21,817 bases of DNA, taken from assembly GCA_025765615.1 (NCBI GenBank), contig JAIVFJ010000583.1:1-21817 (forward strand), given 5' to 3'. Shown here in pieces: positions 11,082 through 20,335 of the stretch. Below the pieces are notes generated by a model that ran no database searches, was not told where the DNA came from, and saw only the letters and a program-made list of their open reading frames with translations. Positions within the stretch are counted from its first letter, which is position 1, and every line of letters starts with the position of its first letter. The translations under genes were made by a program, and so were the position numbers. Source of the stretch: Zopfochytrium polystomum (Eukaryota; Chytridiomycota; Chytridiomycetes; Chytridiales; Chytridiaceae).

Positions 11082-11276
11082 GTGCCTGTCGCTCCTGTCA
11101 ACCCTCTTCCCCCCTGGAGAGATAATGTGCGTGCCCGGAAAGTAGTCTCGTACAAGTGTAATGATAAGAGCTCTATTGACGAACGCACTGGAGATCTTGC
11201 AATTGTGTCCATACAGCGAACGGAGCGCACGTTTTCGAAAAAGACGAACAATGAGATTCTCAAGTATCTCATATAA
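11082..11276 (+). CDS. Short reading frame, possible chromo shadow-like domain
   Basis: It follows the chromodomain by 80 bases on the same strand and reads RARKVVSYKC, then GDLAIVSIQ and a final NNEILKYLI before TAA. Spacing and the strand-strand-helix look would allow a chromo shadow domain, which with the chromodomain would make an HP1-type protein. The resemblance is weak: I see no clear PxVxL-binding surface. The segment could be 3' non-coding sequence. The start is undefined because no ATG is in a sensible place. Confidence 0.22.
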   Translation: MPVAPVNPLPPWRDNVRARKVVSYKCNDKSSIDERTGDLAIVSIQRTERTFSKKTNNEILKYLI

Positions 11277-11344
11277 AGTGTTGGCTATAGTTTAGGTTTC
11301 CAATAGGAGAGTTTTTGTTCCTACGGTTCGAACATTTCTCTTCT

Positions 11345-11541
11345 TTTCTAAAAACGAGGGATTGTTACCCTCCATACGGTGGATGCTGCAAGCGCAGTGA
11401 GGGATGCCCCAGAGAATTTCTGGATTTGAGTTCGATTTGAGCTCAATTGATAGCCGAACTTGGGTCAAATCGGAGATGAAATTCGGCGAACTATGGAGGA
11501 GCTTGCCACCCGTTGAAACCAATGACAAACGGCGAAGGGTG
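11345..11541 (-). pseudogene. Fragment of a second TKL kinase
   Basis: On the minus strand PSPFVIGFNG (11541-11510) and AEFHLRFD (11488-11465) match PSPFVIGFYG and AKFSLVME in exon 6832-6542 of the TKL kinase in this window. A TAG stop lies between them. At DNA level 11515-11538 equals 6593-6616 in 23 of 24 bases. Further along, near 11375-11400, LTALA and a PYG-like stretch could be remnants of subdomain IX. The spacing is far too short for a full catalytic domain, so it is decayed or internally deleted. Confidence 0.5.
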
Positions 11542-11919
11542 CGTCGCAATGCTGCCAGTCACCGAACAGGCCCTCTAACAACCCACCATGGTAGCCACTT
11601 GGATCTTGAAAATAAGGTTGCCTTCTTTTGGAATGTTTCTCTTTTTCTTGCAGAGTTGGCAGAAAGACGGGGGGGGACGGATGAAAAGTCGGAATGTCGA
11701 AGCACAAGCGGGCAGGAACAATCGATGATTTGAAAGTAGGATAACGCAACAATAAAGAACACACAGGCAGAACAAGTAAACAACATCCGAAAGCAGGAGC
11801 GAGCGGGGGGGAAAAAAAAAAAATTGGACACACAAACAAACCATTAACACTATTCGCAACGAAGCCACCACATCTTGCAAAGGAAAACCACACACAATGC
11901 CGACGAGCCGCCCTCCCCC
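11542..11919. other. Spacer between the kinase fragment and the acidic/basic gene
   Basis: Ordinary low-GC spacer with an A-run near 11814-11823. Frames on both strands lack family resemblance. It probably contains the 3' end of the minus-strand gene that stops at 11920. Confidence 0.4.
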
Positions 11920-13740
11920 TCAAAAGCCCCTCGAGTAAGCGCCAGCCCGCCGGTCCTCCTCCTCGTCGTCGACGATGCCGTAAATCCTCTCGTCCCGCCT
12001 CTGCTGGACCCTCCTGCCCCCCGCTCCTCCTCCGTGGCGTCCGCCGACGACCGTTGTCCTCGTCGCTCTCGTAGTACTCGTCGTCCTCGTCCGTGTACCC
12101 GCCGACCTTGCTGCGCTTCGCGAACCACTTGCGGCGCTCCTCGAGCGCGATGCGGCGGCGGCGGGCGGCGCACCAAGCGCGGATGCCGCAGACGAGGGCG
12201 AGGAGGGAGAGCAGGCGGCGACGATGGCGATAGCCGGCGACGGCGGCGGGCGGGATCGTGTGGCCGTTGACGGCGAGGGACGGGACGCGCTGCAGGGACG
12301 GCGCGCGTGTAGTCCTTGACGGACTGGAGGAGGTGTTTGGCCTTGCCCGCGAGGGTGTTGGGGTAGCCGTCGGTCGCGGGGAGGGTGCAGTTGGTCGCTG
12401 CTGGAAGGGTTGCGTCGGCACCGGGGGCGGCGCCGAGGAGGCTGTCGAGCTTGGATGCGGCCTCGTCGGCGGGGGACTCCGGGTACTCGGTGTCGTCGCT
12501 GTCGCCGTCAAGGTTCTCGTCCTCGTCCTCTTCCTCCTCCTCGTGCTTTCTTCTTGCGGTGCTTCTTGGCCTTTTTGCCGTGCTTTCCTTTCGCCTTTTT
12601 GCCGTGCTTGTTCTTCTTGTGGTGCTTCTTTCTCTTCCACTCGCCTTCCTCCTCCTCCTCGTCCTCGACTTCCGGCTCCACCTCCTGGTCCACCTCTTCT
12701 GTGCCTGGCTCGACCTCTCCCATCATCTCACCCATCATGTCGGCAAACTCGGCCTCTTCAATCATGGGTAGTATAACGGCTGCGTGGATTTCGGTAATCT
12801 CATCCGGGTAGGGGAGGTCGGCGTCGGCGGGCACTGCCTTGTCTGCCTTGTCAGCGGCGGGCTGAGCGGCGCCGGTGGAGCCCTTGTCGTTGTCGTTCGA
12901 AGACACTGGGGGTGGAGGGTGGAGCAGCCTTGCCGTCCTTCGAGCCGCCGCCTTGCCCTCGGCATCCACGCCCTTTCCAACAGAGCCATCCGCATTCAGC
13001 ATCTTGGTGGCCACGTTGCCAGCGTCCTTCTTGTCGTCGCCATCCTTCTTGCCGGCGTCCTCGCCGCCCTTGAAAGAATCGCCCGGAACGTACTTGCGCA
13101 TCCCTGACGGCTTGAACGGCGCCTCGGGGGCATCGCCGCTGGCGCCGCCCTCCTTCTTGGCCGAGTCGTCGGCCGGCTTGTCCTGCTTGTCGGTCTTGTC
13201 GGCGGCGGCGGCCTCGCCGGGGATGAACTTGCGCAAGCCGGACGGCTTGTCGCCGGCCGGGTCATTTGGAGGGGTGGGAGGTGCGGCGGCGGCTTCGGCG
13301 GGGGCGGGGCGGCCGGGTCGGGGCGGACGACTTCGGCAATGTTCTTGGGGCGGAACGGGGCCGGCTCTGGGCGGACGAGCTCTGCAATCATCTTGGGGCG
13401 GAACGGGGCGGGCATTGCGGCGGCAGCGGAGGCGCTTGAGCCTCCAGACGATGCTGGTCGAGTCCTTGTTCTCGGGGGTGGGCGGGGACGGGGGCGACGG
13501 GCGGCACTGGTGGGTTTGCCATACAGATGGCGCTGTCGGTTGCGGGCTTTGGAGCGGCCACCATGCCGGCGGCAAGGAGAGCGCTGCCTTCCTTCTTGTC
13601 GTTACTGTGTTGTTGTTGTAGTTGTTGTTGTTGTCGTTGTCGCTGTTGGTGCCCACGCCGTTGATGGCGGGACTCCACGGTCGGAAGCGTCGGCGGCTGA
13701 GTCCTTCTTGCTGGCGTCGCGGCATCGTGCTCTGTCTGTC
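11920..13740 (-). CDS. Low-complexity protein with paired short motifs and a hydrophobic segment; function unknown
   Basis: I do not recognise the family. From the N-terminal side it reads an Asn/Thr-rich stretch, then two copies of an APFRPK..IAE.VRP motif (APFRPKMIAELVRPEP and APFRPKNIAEVVRPDP, about 13410-13325). Two related motifs follow, PSGLRKFIPGE and PSGMRKYVPGD, separated by Lys/Asp/Ala-rich linker. Then come the acidic stretch MIEEAEFADMMGEMMGEV, a Lys/His-rich cluster (about 12640-12550), an acidic stretch and LLGAAPGADATLP. A hydrophobic segment LLSLLALVCGIRAWC near 12200 precedes Arg-rich sequence and an acidic tail GGYTDEDDEYYESDEDN. The end RIYGIVDDEEDRRAGAYSRGF stops at 11920. 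Several one-base breaks are needed. A single-pass membrane protein is possible; the start codon is not established. Confidence 0.55.
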
Positions 13741-14475
13741 GCTGCGGGGGGGTGGGTTGTTTTGTCAAAAAGAGAATAAGGGAAGAACAATAATTTTCTG
13801 TCTCTCGTTATGCCGCTCGCCTTCTTTTTTTGAATCAACAAGCGTCTGTTTCAGCTTTCGCTTTCAGCAGCTTTCTTTCGGTCGGTGTTCTCAGCCCATA
13901 ACCCATCTGAAAAGTGACACGCTGGAGATTGCGCTTTTGTTTGCGCTAACAGTCTTCTCGGTGCACCAAGGGACGTAACTGTCGTCCGTGACCCCGGCAT
14001 GGATGCACGATTTTTTCCGTTTCCCAACTTCCTTAATTCTTGAATGCACACTCGCTCGCACAACGATTTCTATTGCACGAATACAGACGCTGGGGGAGCA
14101 GGGGCGGTTGGCGACGGGCCAACGCAAACGTGTGCAACTTGAATAGAAAAGAAGATGGACCCCTAGAAGCAGTAAAACACTCACAACCGCCTGATTCCCC
14201 AAGCATCAACCGGAGCGCGGCGGTTATGAAGGCACTTCTGTGGTATGCCGCCGCTGGATGCCGTTGCGAAAGACACCGCAGCCTACGCGGCAGCAGGAGG
14301 GCGCCGACGCGTTGGGAGGGGGCGAACCAGCGTAACGATCTTTCTGAGCATTAGATGCCCGTCCAGGTGATTTGCGTGGTTGCGAGCAAATTGCGGTTCA
14401 GGCCACAACCACAACCAGTCCCAAAATATTGAACCCAATCGATTGATCGTTGTCCCAAAGAAATCGTCACTCGTC
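13741..14475. other. Intergenic region upstream of RPL38
   Basis: It separates the 5' side of the minus-strand low-complexity gene from plus-strand RPL38, so it probably carries both promoters. No TATA box stands out. A minus-strand frame near 14202-14130 has a signal-peptide-like run (VVSVLLLLGVHLLFYSSC) but lacks an in-frame ATG. Confidence 0.4.
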
Positions 14476-15309
14476 ATGGTGAGAGAGGCTTACGTCGTCC
14501 ACCTCCCATCCCATCCCATCCCATCGCGTCAGACCTCCCTCAGCTTCCCTCGCGCACCTACCTCCGCTGCAGCAAACGATGACTAGAAAACGCAGGCCAG
14601 TCGACCGCCTAGATGCGTCTCTCCACGATCGGATCCGCTTTCCGTCGCCAGCCTCTTACCATATCAGATCGTCATCATTCGAAATCCGACCCCCCGTTAC
14701 TCGCCTCCCTCTTGAGGACCGGCCACGATCTGCGATCCTGGACCCTCCCTTCCCCCCGACTCCTCTCCTCCTCTCCTCCTCCTCCTCCCCCCTCCCCACC
14801 CTCTTCATCCAACTAACCCATCCAAACCAAAAGCCCAAGCAAATCAAGGAGATCAAAGAGTTCCTGGTGACGGCGCGGCGCAAGGACGCCAAGTCGGTCA
14901 ACATCAAGAAGAACGGCAGCCAGTACAAGTTCAAGGTGCGGTGCTCGCGGTACCTGTACACGCTCGTCGTCGCGGACCGGGAGAAGGCCGAGAAGCTGAG
15001 GCAGTCGCTGCCGCCGGGTGAGCGCTTTTTATACTTTTTTTTTTTTTTTTGGTTTGGCGGCGACTACTACTCGAGGACTTGCTGGGGGAGTCCGGGAGTT
15101 TATGCGATCGGGACGTTCCTTCTCCGGGTAGTTGCGATCGGGGGCGTTTAGTTGGCTTTGGGAGGGCTGTGTTTTTGTTATTTTGAATCCCCTTCGCCCG
15201 ATGTGTTTGTTTGAATCTGTCACTTTCGTACTGACGTGCCGCGCCGTTTCCCTCTCTTTCTACGTCGGAAGGTCTCACCGTCAAGGACGTTGACGCCAAG
15301 ACTGTTTAA
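14476..15309 (+). CDS. RPL38: 60S ribosomal protein L38 (eL38)
   Basis: Small basic protein of the large cytosolic ribosomal subunit. There are three exons. Exon 1 ends with the start codon alone (ATG 14476-14478, donor GTGAGAG). Exon 2 is 14834-15017 after acceptor aaaag, and exon 3 is 15272-15309 after ggaag. The protein starts [20 protein letters not shown] and continues with [39 protein letters not shown] and [11 protein letters not shown], then TAA. That is 74 residues, close to the usual 70 or so, and it matches eL38 throughout. Phases agree at both junctions and no frame break is needed, unlike in the long neighbours. Intron 2 carries an 18-base T-run. Confidence 0.97.
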
Positions 15310-15524
15310 ACACCTTTCTCCGGGGACGAGTGCGGATGCGTGGCGGTCGAAGCGGCGGACGTCGATGATGATTTGGCTTGTTGGTGGGGACGGTGTGGGG
15401 CGCGCGCGGCATTCTAGGGTCGCACACAGGAGACGATGCAATGTTGGAGAGCCTGCGCAATATCTCCAGGGAGCTTCTCTCTCTCTCTCTCTTCTTAGTT
15501 CCCCTTTCCCTTTCTTATTCCTGT

Positions 15525-15530
15525 AATAAA
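15525..15530 (+). terminator. Possible RPL38 polyadenylation signal
   Basis: aataaa lies about 215 bases after the RPL38 stop, on the same strand, before the minus-strand EFHB gene ends at 15653. Position and sequence fit a 3' processing signal, but such hexamers are common by chance. Confidence 0.35.
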
Positions 15531-15652
15531 AAGAGAAACGTGAACGCTCTAAAAAAGACACTTTTTTTTTCTATGTATGAATCACACCAAAGATCTCTCC
15601 CTCCACCGGCCTTCTTCTGTCAACTCGGCCGCCGCGTCGGCCGAGGGGGGCA

Positions 15653-16723
15653 TCATTTTCCTTGTTGTTCGAGGACGATTTTCACGCAACATTTGCGGCG
15701 ACAGCGGCCGGAACCACGCCCACCCCTCAGCTGCGCATTATCACGTTCTCCGCCGCCGCCGTGGTCCCTCCACCCGAGCGACTCTGCGACCTGCGCGAGC
15801 ACGGCGGCGCCGTACGTGTTGCGCGGGGTGGGAGAGAGGAGCGCTTTGCGATGGGGGCGAAAAAAAAGGGTTTGAGCGCGAAAACCCCAAAAAAAAAAAA
15901 AAAAAAAAAAAAATATCGAAGAAAAAAAGAAAGGGAGGACGGGCTTGCATCGCAGCCGACTTACCTCGCGCATCGAGCTCGTCGCCGTAGTTCTGAAGGA
16001 GGGAGTTTTCTTTGGTTATAATAGACGCTACACACACATGCACACTCACGCACACACAGATACACACACGCACACACACATACACACGCGCGCGGGAGCA
16101 AACTCTCCCAGACCAAACCAAAAAAAGAAGAAAAAAAAAAAAACCAACGGCACCGGTATGATCCGCCAGCCTCTTTACAAACACAGGTCTCCACCTAACC
16201 GTCGGCACACCATACACGACCTGCTGCTCCCCGTCCCTCCCGCCACCCTCTCCGACGCGCATCGCCGTAATCTTGCCCGTCAGCCTGTCTTCCTCCTCCT
16301 CCTCCTCGTCGTCCTCGTCCCCCGGTTTCTCCTTCGGCGCGGACGGGGCGGGCGGGGCGACGCCGACGCCGAGCGCGGGCGGGCTGCAGGCGGAAGCGTC
16401 CCTGGAGGAGGTCGCCGACGGTGCAGTCGTCGGGGGGGAAGGCGACGCCGAAGGCGTGGGTGGCGGGGGAGGTGTTGGATTGTTGATTCAGGCTTTATTT
16501 TTTTTTTTTTGTTTTTTTTTTGTGAAGTTTAGATGTGTGCGGGATGAAGTGGAGGGGGGGAAAAACCACTCAACGGGTCGTGGACGGTGCCGATTTCGTT
16601 CTGGCGGCGCTCGCGCCAGTCGGCGAGGCGCTTCGAGACGAGCTTGGTTCGGTTCTCTGTCGGGGAGTTGAGTGTGAGTGTGTGCGTGTGACTGCATATT
16701 TAGGTTTGTTATATTATCCCCCC

Positions 16724-16769
<46 letters not shown>

Positions 16770-18236
16770 CTCTCTCTCGCTCTCACACACACTCTCTCTC
16801 TCTTGATCCCACTCAACAAAAAAATACAGTCTCTTTCTCACCTCGCCCGCTCCTCGGCCCAGACCAAGGCCTCCCTGACTCGGCGGCCGTTGTTGTCGTG
16901 GCTGTCGGGCAGCACGCGGTGCGGCGGCGGGACAAAGCTCGGGCCGTAGTGTTGTCGGCGTTCGCCTGTTGTTGGTTGTTGTTTTTTCTCTTTAGTTCCT
17001 GATATGAAAAAAAAAAAAACGGTACGAAAAACAACAAGGCACGGGGGGGCCTTACCCGGGGCATACGACCCGTGACTGACGATGTACTGTCTCCGCACGC
17101 GCTCCTTGTCGTCGCCGCGGTCGTCGTCGTCGTCGTCGCAGTCAGCACCCCCAGCGTCAGCAACAAGACCCGGGTACATGATGTCCTTTGCGGCGGCGTC
17201 GTCGGCGGCGGTCATGCCAAAGCTAAAGTCCGGATGCCGCGTGAAGGAGGGGAGTTTGCCGCCGGTGGGGATGGAGCGGCCTATTTTTGTTTTTTTGTTT
17301 GTTTTTTTTGTTTTTTTTTTTTTTTTAGGTTCGTTTTGTTTGTTATTGTTGGTTGGGGCGGGGTCGGTGGGTGGTTGGGTGTGGTGGGTGGGAAATTTCG
17401 TCAACACCACGTTTGCTTTTGTGATTAGGGGAATAATAAAATTGAAATTGATGATGCTTTTGTTTTTTATTACCAAGGACCTGGTGCTCGCGACGGTGGT
17501 AGTGTTTCTCGCGTTGCCGTTCGCGCTCCTTCCATGTGTTTCGTTTGTTTTGTTTTTGTTTTGTTTTTATTTTTGTTTTTGTTTGTCCTTTTGTTAAAAC
17601 CATGCGCACATGGGCACACACAGCGAGCCGCAACACACACACTCGGTGCGGTACCTGCAAGATGGGATGGATTGGTTTTGGAAAGTTGACTTCGGCCGCC
17701 TGTGAAAGTGAGAGTGCGTGTCGGTGTGTGTGTGGTGGGCGGTCAACCAGCCAAGAACAACAACAACAAAAAAAAGGGAAAAAAAAAAAAGAGTGAGAAC
17801 CATCAAATCCAATAAACGTCACACACGCACACCACACACGCACACACACACACACACACACCACACACACACACACACAACACAGCACAGCACACGGCAC
17901 ACACACGTGCACACACACACACACCGTCAGCCCCTTTGGCGGCCTCTTCCCGTGGACCATATTGCGCGCGCGCTCGGCCACGTCGAGAATGTTTTTCGGC
18001 AGCCGTCCGGCAATGTGCGCGGGCGTTCCGTCGTGGTCGGCCACGCACTTTTTGAACTGGGGCCGTTGTTTTGTTTGTTTTGGTGGGGGGTTTCGGGTTA
18101 TTTCGTTGTGAGTGATTGATACCGAACGAGAAATAAAAAAAAAAATTTAAAAAAAAAAGCACACCATGATGCGGTCGCCGTGGTCCAGGCAGTCCCGCGC
18201 CGTCGGCAGCGTCGACACGTCGAGTGTAGCGCCGGC
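15653..18236 (-). CDS. EFHB/CFAP21-like axonemal microtubule protein, EF-hands not found
   Basis: Homologue of EFHB (CFAP21), a microtubule-associated protein of ciliary doublets. Exons: 18236-18165, 18056-17925, 17699-17655, 17528-17474, 17280-17056, 16965-16842, 16656-16570, 16492-16154, 15992-15965 and 15843-15653. Family landmarks in order are HYHRREHQVLGRSIPTGG, HPDFSFGMT, VSHGSYAPGERRQ, YGPSF, SHDNNGRRVREALVWAEERA, KLVSKRLADWRERRQNEIGT, VHDPL, THAFGV, CTVGDLLQGR, YGVPTVR, VKRLADHT, NYGDELDAR and ALLSPTPRNTYG. In animal EFHB the EF-hand pair lies between the GDL and GVPT regions; here that stretch is Pro/Arg-rich and then acidic (GDEDDEEEEEED), with no EF-hand loop. Breaks or phase mismatches occur near 16950, 16842/16656, 16570/16492, about 16360 and 16154/15992. 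The true first exon is probably upstream of 18236. The C-terminal part after AVLAQ is unlike the family. Confidence 0.82.
15889..15913 (+). repeat. A25 homopolymer in an EFHB intron
   Basis: Twenty-five A in a row on the plus strand, so a T-run in the sense of the gene, between the donor at 15964 and the acceptor at 15844. It is probably part of the pyrimidine tract. Confidence 0.95.
16026..16094 (+). repeat. CA-rich microsatellite in an EFHB intron
   Basis: Imperfect (CA)n with CG and TA interruptions, inside the intron between exons 16492-16154 and 15992-15965. Confidence 0.9.
16718..16801 (+). repeat. C17 run followed by (TC)n
   Basis: Seventeen C then an imperfect (TC)n tract, inside the EFHB intron between exons 16965-16842 and 16656-16570. 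The sense strand reads (GA)n then G17. Confidence 0.95.
17818..17924 (+). repeat. CA-rich microsatellite in an EFHB intron
   Basis: Long imperfect (CA)n abutting the donor at 17924 on the minus strand, so the intron begins GTGTGTGTG in the sense direction. The donor overlaps the repeat, which could make splicing here sensitive to repeat length. Confidence 0.9.
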
Positions 18237-19076
18237 CTTTTTTTGTTTTAGTCAACAGTGCGATTTAAAAATCATTTGATGGGAGGGTCGGAAGTAGATC
18301 GATCGGTTGCGTCAGATCGTTGCGGGAAGGAGGGGTCGGGGACTCTTGTTCAGCGTCGCTTTCTTTCAATCGCCCCCCGCTCTAGCAAAACAACACTCCC
18401 CTCACGCAGGAATATCGGGCCGCGGGTCCGGGCGAGGACCCAACGTCTTTCGCAGGCGCGTCATGGTTGGGGGGGGGCTGGTTGAGGGGGGGCCCGTTTG
18501 ATGGTTGGTGAATCTGCTTTGTTGGTGTTGTCTGTCTGTCTGCTCCGCCTGACAACCTGTTGGAACCCGCGTCTTCGTGGAAAAAAGTCTTTGTTTCAAC
18601 CGCTCAACTACCTCTCAAGGTCCACCACTCCCTCCACTGCGCGCGCAAACGCCCGTGTCCAACAAGAGCACGACCAAAACAACCACCACCACACCACAAT
18701 CGGTAACCTTGGCATTGCGGCCCACGCACGCAATGTCGATATCTTCGCAATCTGGATCGCAAACCCCCGCGGGTTCATTGGCCAGCGCGATTGCCGCGGA
18801 GCAGAGATACGCACGTGCTGCTTCGCGTCCACGGGTTCGACAGACTCGGGGTTTGCACGAAGGGGGTCGAGTGCGGAAGTGCCAGCATCACGAGAATGCC
18901 CCCCACGATGCAGAACTCGTCGTCGCAATGCTTCTCGACTGCCCTCCCTAAGGCGCCCAAGGCCCCCAGCTTTCGTGCGTTTTGCCTCTGTCTCATCCGC
19001 TCGCGGGTGATTGGCTATCGGTCCTTGTCATGCAATCATTCATTCTTGGATTGGATTATTTGGACTCTCTCCGTAG
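18237..19076. other. Unresolved region between EFHB and the plus-strand gene
   Basis: This probably contains the EFHB promoter or 5' exons and 5' exons of the plus-strand gene. On the plus strand from 18733 a Ser/Ala-rich frame begins MSISSQSGSQTPAGSL. On the minus strand 18950-18880 has a hydrophobic CIVGGILVMLALP run. The two compete and neither resembles a known family. Confidence 0.3.
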
Positions 19077-20335
19077 GAACCGAAGCAACGGCAGCCGCTG
19101 AAATTTTAACCGAAAGTGTCGCAACCTCTCCACACGTGGCGGACCGTGGTTCTGCGGTGGGCACAGCGGCCAGTCCCACTGCCCGCAAGCCTTTTCCATT
19201 CCTGCTTCTCCCGGACCGCCTGGACATTTTACGGCTTGCGGGTCTCAAGGCGTGGTGGAACCCTACTTTATACAAGGAGCAGCTCTGCATCCGCCACGGT
19301 AAGCTGCAGTGTCTGGAAATGACGGGGAGGAAAGGCCAAAGACGGCGACAACAACAAATTGGACCCCGAGAAATTCGACCTCAACGAAAAGGACACCGTC
19401 ACCGTCCCTGGAATTGCCGGCAATCCGCGACTGTTGCTTCCGCACCCCTACAGCGGCAATTCGTGCTGTGGTCGCTGCTTCCCCTGCACTTCCATGGACC
19501 TCTGCCCGTCGCTCGGCTTCCCCGTTCCGCGCCACCGTCCAAGCGAGCGGCTCCGCTGCTTCTGCGCAGACGGGGGTCAGGCCACCGGCACGTGCTGCCG
19601 ATGCCTGAGGCGCGGCTGACCGTCTCGCGCAGCATCCACGAAGCCGATGAAGGCATCCTGTACGACGAGAACTGGTTCGTCCTCGAGTTTGGCCGCAAGC
19701 AAAAGCGCCGGTCCCACTACACTGCCCCCCGCCGTCACCCCCGCCGCTGCCGACGAATCTGAGCCCGTCGCGTTCCTCAAATCCCTCGCCCTGCAGCGCG
19801 CCGTGGCATCCGAAGGGTGACCCTGGCTGTGCCGGACGTGCAGCTGCTCTTCACAGCGGCCAGTATGACATGCTGACGGCCTCATTAGGCAACGGGCCGT
19901 CGTGGAAAGTAACAGAGGAGGACCTCCGCTGGACGGCTGACCCCTGCTTCATGGTCGTTGAGCCGTGGGTCAAGGCGGGTGGGAACCCGGACAGCGACGT
20001 GAAGCTGTGGTACCAGACGGTGCAATTTGTGGCGGGTGGGGGGGTGCAGGGCTTGCAGAGGGCAGAATGTCGTCGTGGATGGCACGGGCCAGCTGTACAA
20101 CCGCATCGCGAGGGCTTGGAGAAAAGTTTCAAGCAGTCGCTCCTGTCGACCGGGGCTTTGAGGCAAAGCACACACACAGTTTGCCCTGTGGCTAAAGAGA
20201 GCGATGCTGTACGACTTTGAGGCGGCGGCGCAGGACGTGAAGGACGGCAACGTGCCACCGGCGAAGCGGAATCCGTGGTTCCCAACTCGGCGGTTTGGGT
20301 GGTTCCGGCACTCGACGGAGTTTTTGAATACCTAA
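19077..20335 (+). CDS. Unrecognised protein, broken into several frames
   Basis: I cannot assign a family. After the acceptor ctctccgtag a frame runs through LPDRLDILRLAGLKAWWNPT and LYKEQLCIRHGKLQCLEMTG. One base shifted it continues KLDPEKFDLNEKDTVTVPGI, AGNPRLLLPHPYSGN and a Cys-rich run CCGRCFPCTSMDLC. Later pieces are HEADEGILYDENWFVLEF, ADESEPVAFLKSLALQRAV, VTLAVPDVQLLFTAA, YDMLTASLGNGPSWKVTEED, DVKLWYQTVQFVAGG, VVVDGTGQLYNRIAR, FALWLKRAMLYDFEAAAQDV and NPWFPTRRFGWFRHSTEFLN before TAA at 20333. The pieces look like one continuous soluble protein split by at least six one-base shifts. Upstream exons are unknown. It could be a damaged gene or indel-rich sequence. Confidence 0.5.

Noticed and set aside
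12508..13725. One continuous 405-codon gene
   Set aside because: Motif evidence shows the frame changes inside it (APFRPK motifs sit in another frame), so the single frame is not the true protein throughout.
13891..14202. Signal-peptide exon for the acidic/basic gene
   Set aside because: Attractive hydrophobic run, but it lacks an in-frame ATG unless one G of GGGG is removed, and no splice link was found.
16488..16841. Arg/Glu/Ser-repeat protein
   Set aside because: It is a reading of the (TC)n and C17 intron tract.
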